Positions 1-12,100 of a stretch of DNA of 64,000 bases are shown one piece after another; position 1 is the first letter of the stretch; every line of letters starts with the position of its first letter. A program made the translations under genes and the position numbers. The notes below the pieces were generated by a model. It did not search any database, was not told the DNA's origin, and was given only the letters and a program-made list of their open reading frames with translations. Source of the stretch: Theristus sp. LFF4_11 (taxonomy: Eukaryota > Nematoda > Chromadorea > Monhysterida > Xyalidae); assembly GCA_030248135.1 (NCBI GenBank), contig JASANC010005483.1, positions 19,583-83,582 on the forward strand. Direction: 5' to 3'.

Positions 1-118
1 TGCTAAATGGCTGCATGGAAATAATAGTGGCACCAATCAGTGAGCCCAATTCAAGAAAAGCAGCCCATCAGCGGTTGTCCATGATTTACAGTTCGACTGC
101 AAGAAAACTGGTGAAGTG

Positions 119-3100
119 TCAGTGCATGCTCTTTTGCGTTCTGTCGCGTCCGTTCGGGTAGTCAGGTGGTGGAATGACAACTGGAGGATTGTGAGTTGGC
201 GGTCTGGAAAACCTGGCATCGGGTGGAAAAGTGCACGGTGTTTTTTTTTTGATGTTTTGAAGTTTCAATTAATTCTTGTTCGGTTTACTTTTGTTTTGTC
301 AACATTTCTAGCGCTAAACGATACCGAGTATCAGATACTCAAAAATAGCGTTTGAAAAACGCCGATTGGCAATAATAGTATATTAGTTGTTTTGGTTCTT
401 CTCTCGTTGACAGAGAGCCAGGCCACGAGAACTCACTTCACGATTGCATTGAAATTGCGAATCATAACTGGGGGGGGGCGTCATAGCAATTGCCAGTCAG
501 TTCATGTCTCACACACACAGTATTCCAGTTTCGCAACAAAATGCGCGAATTTTTGTCAAAAATTTCGAAATAAAACCTCTTACACCGGATACGTGTCCAG
601 TCCGTTTGGTGACGTGACCGTGTAAATGCTGTCGTCCACTGCGTAGTCGTCTGCCGTGATTGGTCGCCCTTCATCGTCGGTCACGGCCATCTCAAGCATC
701 TGCAACGACTGTCTTTCTTTGTTGCACGTTTTATAGAGCGCAGTGGATTCCGCGCTTCGTGGCTTGTCTTGAAAGCACCGTACTCCATCTAGCGTTGCCA
801 ATTGATTGTATCGCGTTACAATGTTCTTTTAAGATGAAGGAAAGGCGTTTGGTTGTGTAAAACTTTTCAAAGCTGGAGTTTTCGCATTGACATTGATTTG
901 CGATGACCGTCTCTCACAGGTTCTGATGAACACCCTGTATATATTACCTGTGTTTCGTACATCTTTTCACTCGGCGGCAAGAACATTGGTGTGGGTCCGT
1001 AGAAGTTGGGCGGAATGGCTGGCTGGATCAGACGCTTTTTCGACTTGTACCTGAATGTATGTAACCATAATTTGTTTTTGACCGCTTTCTAACGTTTCGC
1101 GCTGCATGTTGAGATCTGATATGCCGACGTTTTGTGTCATTCATCTACAGAATCGTCCAAGTACTTTTCAAAATGCATAGCAAAATCAACGCCCGCATCG
1201 TCCTGGCAACGGTACACCTCCGCCAGTGTCCCGTACCAGTATTCGATAGCACCAAAGAAATTGAAAAAAATACAACCGAACAAACAAAGCAACCGACAAA
1301 CAAACTTTGACCAAAAACAGCACAACGCAATAATCGCGAGGCACGCGCCCACAGCGACCAGCACCGCCAACACCAGGAACGCAATCGGCAGCACGCCCCA
1401 GCCGCTGTCGGACGAGCGGACGTTTGCGCCGTCGTCGATGCCGGCGCGGTCAACTGCGTCCGGTGCGAGCGCACGCGACTGTTGTGCGTCGATGGCACCT
1501 GCAGAACAACGGGACGTATGAGTTTATTTTTAAATTTAAGTTGACTTATTGGTGATTGGGCGATGTATGATGATAATGAGACCAATCAGCTGTGTTGAAA
1601 ACTTGTTATAATTCTTGACTGGTTGCATTGGTACGACTCAAAATCAGGTGTGTTTGATAAACAAGCGCGCCCGAATCCATGATTCGGCAAATCGATTTAT
1701 TCAGCAGCAGGTTCGAATCTGCTGATAAATTTGCTGGTATGAGTCATTTTTTAGTGTCAGTCGTAATTGACTGACAGATTAACTCGGTTGAAACGCAACC
1801 AATCAGCTCGCCAGATTCAGTACACATAATAAGTTTAAAAAATATTTCGACCAACCAATCGATTCCACGCTGAACCAGTTGCTCATGTCGCCGCGCAGTT
1901 GTGCGACCGTAGAGTTGCGGAATAAATTGCTGAAATCATGTTCTTCATGAGTTTCAACAAAATAATCAAGGTGATTATCATGCAGTAAACTGTTTTCAAA
2001 GTCAAGTCTTTTTAAAAGCTCAACCCAGTTTTATTTTAAAAAATCAACAGAATTTTTAAATTATAACATGCTCACCTGAACTGCGTCCGTTTGCAGATCT
2101 GCTTTGTCGACGGATTGATCGCATAAAACACAATGTCAGTGCTGAATAAAACCGAATTATAAGAGCAATCGTCATTTTCAAACACGAATAAAACAAACAA
2201 CTGTCATTTTTGACAGTTTACTTCTTCTTTCTTGTTGGATTGCGCTCAAAACAGAAGAAACGGCTAAAACTGTTTTCTTGCCCACCCTGGTTGATTTCCG
2301 TCGGCCAGCAATGATTGGCTGGTGAACGTTTTCTCAGAGAGAATCAAGATGCAGTCTTTCATGTACGGGCGCATTTTTCTGAAATCAACTGTGCAAAGTG
2401 TATTTAAAAAGTGAAAGCTGAAGCAAATTGGAACATTCTGTTTTCATTTGAACACGCGTTTTTTTAAACGATAGAAACTTATGTAGTAGTTTCAATGAAC
2501 ATCCGCGTGGTGCAACCAATCAGAACACTAGATTGGAATTAATCTCTCCGTCCTAGGCTAAGGCTTAGGGTTAGGGTTAGGGTTAGGCTTGGGCTTAAGG
2601 TTAGGCTTAGGCTTAGGCTTAGGCTTACGCTTTCGCTTACGCTTAGGCTTAGGCTTAGGCTTAGGCTCAGGCTTAGGCTCAGGCTTAGACTTAGGCTTAG
2701 GCTTAGGCTTAGGCTTAGGATCAGGCTTAGGCTCAGGCTTAGGCTTAGGCTTAGGCTTAGGCTTAGGCTTAGGCTTAGGCTTGGGCTTGGGCTTGGGCTT
2801 GGGCTTGGGCTTAGGCTTAGGCTTAGGCTTAGGCTTAGGCTTAGGCTTAGGCTTAGGCTTAGGCTTAGGCTTAGGCTTAGGCTTAGGATCAGGCTTAGGC
2901 TCAGGCTTAGGCTTAGGCTTAGGCTTAGGCTTAGGCTTAGGCTTAGGCTTAGGCTTAGGCTTAGGCTTGGGCTTGGGCTTAGGCTTAGGCTTAGGCTTAG
3001 GCTTAGGCTTAGGCTTAGGCTTAGGCTTAGGCTTAGGCTTAGGCTCAGGCTTAGGCTCAGGCTTAGACTTAGGCTTAGGCTTAGGCTTAGGCTTAGGATC

Positions 3101-6100
3101 AGGCTTAGGCTCAGGCTTAGGCTTAGGCTTAGGCTTAGGCTTAGGCTTAGGCTTAGGCTTGGGCTTGGGCTTGGGCTTGGGCTTAGGCTTAGGCTTAGGC
3201 TTAGGCTTAGGCTTAGGCTTAGGCTTAGGCTTAGGCTTAGGCTTAGGCTTAGGCTTAGGCTTAGGCTTAGGCTTAGGATCAGGCTTAGGCTCAGGCTTAG
3301 GCTTAGGCTTAGGCTTAGGCTTAGGCTTAGGCTTAGGCTTAGGCTTAGGCTTAGGCTTGGGCTTGGGCTTAGGCTTAGGCTTAGGCTTAGGCTTAGGCTT
3401 AGGCTTAGGCTTAGGCTTAGGCTTAGGCTTAGGCTTAGGCTTAGGCTCAGGCTTGGGCTTGGGCTTAGCCTTCGTCTTAGGCTTAGGCTTAGGCTTAGAC
3501 TTTCAGGCTCAGGCTCGAGTTGTCTCTTTTACATCAGTCAAAAACCAACCGCTTGAGATCACCCATGTGCGCGGTCAGCTGATTCGGCAACACGCCAGCC
3601 GCCGTCAGAACGAATCGATTTTCGTCGGTGATTTTGTTCACCTGAAATGATTTGTGAAATTTGCTTTCGCGAAACCGTGTGCGACGTGAAGCACTTATCC
3701 ACTGCATTGAGCAATGGCCACCTTATCCATCGACCGGACACTGAAGTAAAACGGAAGCCCACAAAAAAGAGCCGATTGCTTCAAGCTGCTGCAAGCACAG
3801 CGAACATTTGCTGCATGAACACCAACTTTGGTGAAAAATGTCGATCAATCAATCAAAACCATATTGTCGAATACCAGCCCAAAAGTTCGATATAAAACAA
3901 AGTTTTTTTTCAAACCGAAACAGACCCCGCCAACTCACAACGACCGTCGCTCGGGACTTTTGTTCCGGGCCGCGTCGCGGCATGTCGCGCGCCTCCACGC
4001 CCAACTCGAAGTACTCCTGCGGCACGGCCGTCATTGGTCGTGCCGTCTTTATCGTTCCCGTTTCGCCGTCAATCAGGAAATACTGAATGTCACTGGTCAA
4101 CGGGTCGAAGTTGTACCGGACGTTGCCGCTGTCGCCCAGGTCCTGGTCCTCGGCCTACCATGTGTGCTTTTGTTTTTTTTGTGATCATTTTTTGTTGTTG
4201 TTAAATTTGTTGTCTCTAATTGCTTGCAATTTGACTTGCGAAACGTTTCAGATAGGGCGCTGTATCACGTGACGCGTTTCGCGCGACCTTTTTTCGTAGA
4301 ATTTATCGCACATGGTGGGTAAAAGGTTGTGTGTGTGGTGTGGTGTTTACAGCTTGCTGAATACCAAAACGCTTTCGAAAGTTTCGATTTTTGTTCATAA
4401 CCCATTCACAGTAATGAACCTGAACGGTGATGACAGGACTCAGTTCGTCTGCCATCGATGAGATGCCGCCGAAGTACAATTCGAAACCTTGGTCATTGTT
4501 GAAGCTAAAATCAAGTGTTGTTGAGTTCGTTGACTTGGTCTCGCTATCCATGTTGATTGTGGATTCATTTCTACAGAATTTCAGTTTATAAAACTTTTGT
4601 TGCTTGAAACAAATCAGTCAAACTAAAACTCCGGCTTGCTGTCTCATGACAAGCACATGATGTCATTTCGGTGTGACACGTTCAAAACAACCGCTTATAC
4701 AAACATGAATTGCGGACGGTTGTCGTTGCTGTCCAGAATGACCACCGTAATCGTGGCGTAATCGGCGAAGCCCAACGCCGCCACGGTCACATTCAGCAAG
4801 TATCGCTCGGTCGACTCTCGATCGAGTTGAATCTGCGATCGCAAGGCGCAGTTGCCTTCGACGGTGGACGAGAGACTGAACGCGTCTGGAAAACACACGT
4901 GCGTCTGCGATTTTTTTCAAAGTTATCCGCTGGTTTTTGGCGAGTTTGCTGGCAGTGGTAAATTGAGGGAATATCAGTCACCAAGGAAAGGTTGAATACC
5001 GTAAAGTTTTGCATATAAGGTTCCTCCCACTTATAAGATCCCACCCAAAAATGGGTGGAGTGTCACACGGCGGGAAACCAAAAAATTCAAAGTTTTGATT
5101 TGATAGAAATCCCACCCCGTTTATAAGGCCCGGAATTCCTAATCTTCGCTTTATAAGACCTTATCACACTTATAAGGTTGTCACACGAAATTCCACTTTT
5201 TTGCAAGCGCTGTTTTTGTAGCGTTTCGGACCTCCTTCATTCGAACATAGCATTATCCACCACATTTTTCGAAATTACCACAGTTACCACATTTACCTCC
5301 ATAATTGCCACTGATGATCGCACAACCGACTGCGTTCCGATCAAACGGCTGATTCAGCACGGGCACCGTCAGAAGCGTGTGCGGCGGCAGTTGATCTTCG
5401 GAGATGGACGCTCTGAAAAAACGAAAAAAACACAAAATGACCGGCGTTAAAGAGGTTTTGTCCGCTTCCATCAAGTTTCGCAGACAAAACTCTCCGTTAG
5501 AATCAGTTCCCTGGTGGCTGAGGCTGAGTATGCACTGAAATGAACTGATCGTCACAACACAAGTCAGATATAATCTTTCTTACTGCATTTGCACGGTGCA
5601 GCCAGGGGAAATGCTTCGCACGGACGATCGATTTTGTCCCATTACATTTTGCCCCACACTTCGGTGCAGGCGCTGTCAACACTTCCTCCGTGCACATGCA
5701 TTTCTTTAATTGCAAAGACAAGAACAATAAACGCCAAAAAGTCAGCGAAAAACACAACAACACCACACAAACGTGAAATTGCGCAGCGAGAACTGAATCT
5801 GCTGCGGCGCCGGCGTCGCACTGGTCGCCTCCGTCGGCGGCAGTCCGGGTGTCTTCGTTGCTTGGATGGTCGCCAGAATCGTGGCGCGACTCGACTGCGG
5901 CGAAACGCCCGTGTCGGTCGCCCCGACTAGCAACTGCAGACATGCAGAAGGTACACATTTGCGGTAAAATATTCGGGAAAGTCTTGTGTGTTCTAGAAAG
6001 TTCATCATTTCTTAGAAATAGCTGCAGGTAAATTGAACTGGAATTCAATACCGATCTCTTGTCCGCATGTTGCCCGATGTTCCGCCCTGCAACTCTTTCT

Positions 6101-9100
6101 AAAAATATGTGAAACTTTTTTGCAAATCAGTCGTTAACAATTTCGTGCCAAGTCTGAATTGCAAAATCTGTGTCGTGTGCTGCATAAAAGCGAATCAGAG
6201 AGTGCCCGAAATTATTTCGCAATCAATGCAGTGGATCAACGCCAGTAATTCGTCCGCCAAAACTGACCGTCAACTGACGTCCCGCCACGCGACTGAGGTC
6301 GCCAATGACGCTGATCATGCCAGTTTCCGGGTCGATTCGGAAGTACTGCGCCGTCGGCCCGTCAGCACTGAGCGAATAGCGGATCTGGCTGTTCTGGCGC
6401 TGCGCAAATAAACAAGGTTTTATGTTTTTTAAAGTTCTTGGAAAGATTTTATTAAAAAAGCCAAACGAAATTCGTGAGAGGTGGTTTCGAGAACGGAATA
6501 TTCCACGATTACCTAGTGTATGTACTAGTAACTCGTCACGAAACGTTCATCATGAATTAAGTGGTGAAACTTTTTTGACACCAAAATTCTGCGAAATTTT
6601 CTTAAAAAAGCACAAGTTCCATCCAACCGTGACATCGAGATCGGTCGCCTCCACCTGAAACACGGCCGTGCCGGGCTGTGTGTAATCGGCGACGGTGATT
6701 TCGTAATTCGTTGACGTGAACGTTGGAATGTAGTCGTTTAGGTCCTGTGATGATGACCAATCAAAGTCAAACGCGCGAGTTTCAGACGTTCTAGCCAGAC
6801 TGATCGACCAGGTTATCCACAAACCAGTGTAGATGTTAAAAAACGTTCATACAAAGGAGAAACCGGCAGAGAATTGGTGTTGAAACGCGACAAAAAAGGT
6901 GTTAGAGCCGTTTTAGTAGCCACATACATATTGTTCTTAATGAAAAATGCCTTTTTCGTTTAACGCCACAATTTTTGAAACGTAACTCTTCAGACCGACT
7001 CCAAAAACCAAACGAAGCGGAATACGAACTGACCACCACGTTGATGCGCACTACTGCGGCGTTCTCCGGTTGGAATGGCTGGGCGGCTTCGGTGTTTTCC
7101 ACGGTGGAAATGATCAATTGATAACTTTCGCCTGTTTCAGCGTCCAGTGGTTGCAGGGTGCTCAGCATGCCCGTGCGGGGATTCAGGCTAAAATGAACTC
7201 TCTTTTTTAAGCTTTTCTCAGACCTGAATAACTCCTGACTGCCATCCCAAGATCCAACATTGTGAACGTGATCGGGCCACCCTGACCGTCAGGGTGCTGT
7301 GCTCTTAACGCAAGCTCATCAGTGGCTGCCGTGTTTGTTTACCAATATCATGGACCGTGTGTGTTTGTTTCAGAGCATCAAAACTAACGAAAGAGCAGGT
7401 CATCCTCGTGGCCTGGTGGTAGTGCGTTAGACTACAGTCTGTGCGCTCGGGGAATAGAGCCCCACCGAGGGGTTTTTTGGCACTTAATAACAGAGAAAAC
7501 TCGATGGGCGCAGTACTCGATGTCGTTCTGCACGCTTCTCTGGGTTAGCCCTGGCTAAAAACATCGCCCAAGAATCCCACCACCACCAGGACCATTCCGC
7601 CAACCTAAACAACTCCTGATCGCCGTCCAGCATCGTGTACGTGATCGGGCCGCCCTGACCATCAGGGTACTGTGCTCTTAACGCCAGCACGTCCGTGGCG
7701 GCCGTGTTCTCGTCGATGTCAACGATGAATTCGTTCTGGACAAAGATTGGCGGCCGACGTGGCTGTGCCTCGGTTGACGTGGTGGTCGTTGAGGTCGACG
7801 TCGACGTGCTGCTGGAAGTGGTCGAGAGGGAGCTGGTGCTACTGGCGCTCGTCGACTGCTCGGTTGCTGAAAATGGAAATGGCGAATTTTGAGTACATTA
7901 TTTTGAAAAAAATGGTTGGGTATCGTCAGTTGTTTCTTTCGTTCAGTGTGAATTGCGGGCGAACTGACACCGTGAGTGCTGGACACTGGTTTTTTCTGCC
8001 GGTATGCAGAAACCCTGGTAAGCCCGACTCGTCTTAGTTTGACCGGTCGCCAGACCGCGCAATCTCAGAACCGCGCCAGTCCCGTCTGACCCTCTTGGGT
8101 AGGTTTATGTGGGCTATTTGTTTAAAGTTGTAGTGTCCGTTCAAACATTGAAGTACGAAGAAACATGATCGAACAAATCAACTGAAACTGGTCACTCTAA
8201 ATTGCCAACCACAAAAAAATAGCAAAGACCCAACCAGTTTACCACGAATGACCACATGGACACTAACCAGCGGTGGCAGTCGTCACCACCGGTGACACGT
8301 TCGTGGTGGTTGGCGGCAAAAATGGCGGGAACCGCGTCTCGTCTGCCGGATGCACGTGAATCTGCACGACCGCTGACGACTCCAGTGGCGGTTGGCCATT
8401 GTCACGTGCGACCACCACGATTTGGTAGACCTGTAGTGAAAAAAACAAGCGTTAATGAGTAAATCGTTCGAATCACCGCAGATATATCATCGTCAGTGTT
8501 TATCGTTTTCCAAAAATTATAAAAGTAGAATGCTAAAAATAGATCAACTCCATTTGCCGACCGGCGGGTCGTTTGGCAGCGGGTCGGTGGTCAACAGCAC
8601 ACCGGACTGTTCGACGCGGAAGCGCGGGTTGGGTGGGGCGATCTCTAAGCTGACACGACCGTTCTCGCCTTGGTCGAGATCTTCGAGCTGAAATGCGGTT
8701 TTTATGTGCGTTGAATCAATCAATAATTTTTTATGTCGCCTGTTTTATAGATAAAAACTAAGATACGGATTGCAATACGCCGAAAAAGCGGAGTAGTGTT
8801 GAATGATGTGTGGAGAAACCGCACAGCTGAAAAAGCCAAACGTGTTCCATTCCATTCCATTTTATTTCGTCATACCTCGGTGCCCCCTGGCTCTCAGTAC
8901 GGTAGTTGTTTTAAAAACACCACAACCCTATCCGAACCACCGCGAAATCCCCACTCACAATCAGCCGTCCAATGACTTCGCTCGGCAGTCCGGCGGTCAC
9001 TTCGAACGTGATCGGGCTCGGTCCAATGAACCGTGGTGCCATGTCGTTCACGTCCTCGACCGTGACCACGACCGCGGTGCGCTGCGGGGCACCGCCAGCG

Positions 9101-12100
9101 ACCGGTGTTGCCTCGATCACCAGTCGGTAGAAGGCGCTCGTCTCGCGGTCGAACGGTAACACCGTCGAGAGGACACCGCTGCAATCAATCAATGGTGGCT
9201 TGGGAAGGCGGGGCTTTCGAAGATGGAACTATATGTACGTTGCTAATTTTTTTAGGAGTCGGGTGGTTCACTGACAAATCGAACAGTTTTAAAGTTAAAA
9301 CAAACGTTTTTTGCAATTATTATTACTGAAAAAATTGTCGCAAAAATGGGTGATTATTCAACTCACGATTGCGTGTTGATCCGAAATCGGCCCTCCTCGT
9401 TGCCAGCAATGATCGAATAACGTACCGTATTCGGCGGAAAACCGCCCTGAAAGAGCAGGGACAAAATCGACAGATGACAACGACAAAAACTCCAGTCCAA
9501 ACCCAGTCAGGTGTGTTTCAAATTACAGTCGAACTCACTAAAATGTGGAATCAGCTGATTGGTCGACCGAGCGGAGGCTGCTCACACTCCGCACCGTTCT
9601 TTTTTCGTGGATTTGCATTTTATTGAAACGTGTTTTTATGAATTTCCAGCACCCTTTTTGTGCTAAAAATAAACTCAAAGGTTAGAGACCGCGAAATTTA
9701 AAAAAAATTTTATGCCACAGCTCAACTCAAAATGTATTTTTTGTTTAATGACGACGACGACGTCGTCGCTTAATTTTTGCGTGTGGACTGAAAAATAAAA
9801 GCCTGAAAGGAGTGCGCTGTACATGGTTTGCTGCGTGCACCAAGTAAATGAACACAGCAGCTTACCAAAAACAACTTGAAAACGGTGAAAATGAAAAATG
9901 AAAGCAAAGTCGTCGTCGTGTCGTCGTCGTCCGCGAAGTCGGAACGCATTTTTTTTAAATTGCGGGCGCATGTCGATCGGTCAGCTAGGAATGAAACCCC
10001 CTTCAGCTGGCTACACAGCGCACTCATTTCAGGCTTTTGTCTTTCAGTTCACACGTAAAAATTAAGCGACGACGTCGTCGTCGTCGTCGTCAGTAAAAAA
10101 TGCATTTTGAGCTGTTGAATAAAAAAAAATTGAATTTCGCAGTTCTCCAACCCTTTGAGTTTATTTTTAGCATGGAAAGGGTGCTGGAAATTCACACTCA
10201 TTCAAAAGAAACACGATTCAATAGAATCCAGATCCACGAAAAAAGAAGGGTGCGGAGTGTGAGCAGCCTCCCCTCGGCCGACCAATCAGCTGATTCCACA
10301 TTTTATTGAGTTCGACTGTAGCCTAAAGTTTATTTGAAAAGCGATTCCAATCGAAAAAAGACTAAAACCGTACCCCCAACGACACAACGACCGTATTCGG
10401 TGCGGTGTTCTCATTGACTGTTGCGGCGAACTCTTGCAGTCTACCACCGGACGGGTCGACCCGGTTTGGCGGGAATGTCGGCGGTACAAGTGACGTCGTC
10501 GGTGGCAATTGCGGTTGGTAACTGTCCAGCGATCTGACAGTGATCACCGTTTGACCAGTCAACCCACCGCCGTCGGTCGCGTCGAGAACGATCGGAAATT
10601 GGAGAGAAAAAATGGTTTTTCAGTCTGCGATTTTATGGAACAGGCTTTGGAGCATGTTTGGTATTAGCTATAGTATGTTTGTTGAAACATGTCACTTCTT
10701 TTGGGCAGATTGCAGAGTTCGCAAAAGAAGAATGAACGGGATCGGATGCAAGAAGCAATATATTCAGCGACAAATGCGGTGTTTGATTTGTCAATCAACC
10801 ATTGATCAACCAAACCCGACCCGATACTTTCGTTGGTTACTCTTAAGTTTCGTGTGTTCTGTTATCTGTATTCTACAAAAAGGGACAGTTTACCACACGT
10901 GCTTGCGATTTCCGCTTTTTTGTAAATGTGTGATTGGGTGCATGATCTGTGTGTTGCGTTTTTTAAAAGAGCTTAAAAACTCTTCTTGAGTATGTTAGCC
11001 TCACAACGAACCAGCGAACATATCTTTCGGGTCAAAAATCGCCAGGCCTAAAACCCAGGAATGCGCACAAAAACCGCTTTCAAAGAATAGAACGGCCATC
11101 GAGTTTTTCTATCAAAAAATGTCCGAATGTACGTGACTCGATCGCCCGACATAATCGAATGCGCTGCCAATTTCTGCTGTCTTTTCAGCATTTTACGTCA
11201 ACCACCGTTCAAAACTACCATGCACAATAGTAGCACCTGATATTGTTCGCCTGGCACAAGATTGCCAAACGCCCAGATCGCGTTGTCCGTCTCATTGTAA
11301 ATGAACGAATTCTCGCCGCCGTTGGTGACCGAGCTGATGCGATACGTGAGACGACCGAACGAGGACCGGTCATTGTCGACGGCTTGCAGCTGAAAAGTCA
11401 GCAAAATTGACTGCCAATTAATGTTGTCATTGCCATGAGGCTTATGTCATCAATCTGTTGTTTTGAAACGGTTCGGACGCACCAACAACCAACCAGCGCT
11501 TTCTAACAGATAGACAAATATAATGGTAAAAATGGTTATTATTTGTCAGCTATACGTTGTAATCTCAAATCTCTGTTGATTTTGATGTTGACTGGTTTTT
11601 TTCGGTGCTGTTGTAATTTACGCCGTCGAAAACGACCAACGAGAAAATGGAGGAAGTTTTAGTTTCATCAAACGCCAAACGCACGAACTACAAAATCAGC
11701 AGCAGCTCTACAGAGTCTTGAGCATTCTGTGCCTGGTTGAGCTAATTTTACAGTTTACAGTCTGAACTAAATAACATATCCAACTAGCTGATTGGTTGGT
11801 GATCGTGATGCATGCTTCGATGCACAACGAAACTCCGCCGCTCCACCGCACAGAATGCATAGCATGCATACACGTGATCACCAACCAATCAGCTAAGTTG
11901 GATATGTTTATTGAGTTAGACTGTACACACTATTGTGAATTTATTCAAACGTGTCCGGACTAAAATGACGTCATTTGCTTTAAAAACGCCCGTTTGTCAA
12001 AATACAGGCACTAAAATGTCAGTTTGATGTGACTGATTCGACATTCACCATTTGTTTACGGGAAGAAACCGGCTAAACGCACGGAAAGTCTGGTTTGCTG

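Noticed and set aside
1700..1735. tRNA-like T-arm GGTTCGAATC with paired flanks and a nearby anticodon-like hairpin
   Set aside because: The flanks form one continuous 12-13 bp hairpin and no acceptor stem or D-arm can be placed, so it is not a tRNA gene.
2589..3650. 353-residue open frame of LGLGLG repeats
   Set aside because: It is a translation of the TTAGGC hexamer array; any in-frame hexamer gives a dipeptide repeat.
5020..5180. Repeated CACTTATAAG / TTTATAAGACC motifs in a cadherin intron
   Set aside because: They are direct, irregular repeats without inverted ends or a target duplication, so I could not support an element.
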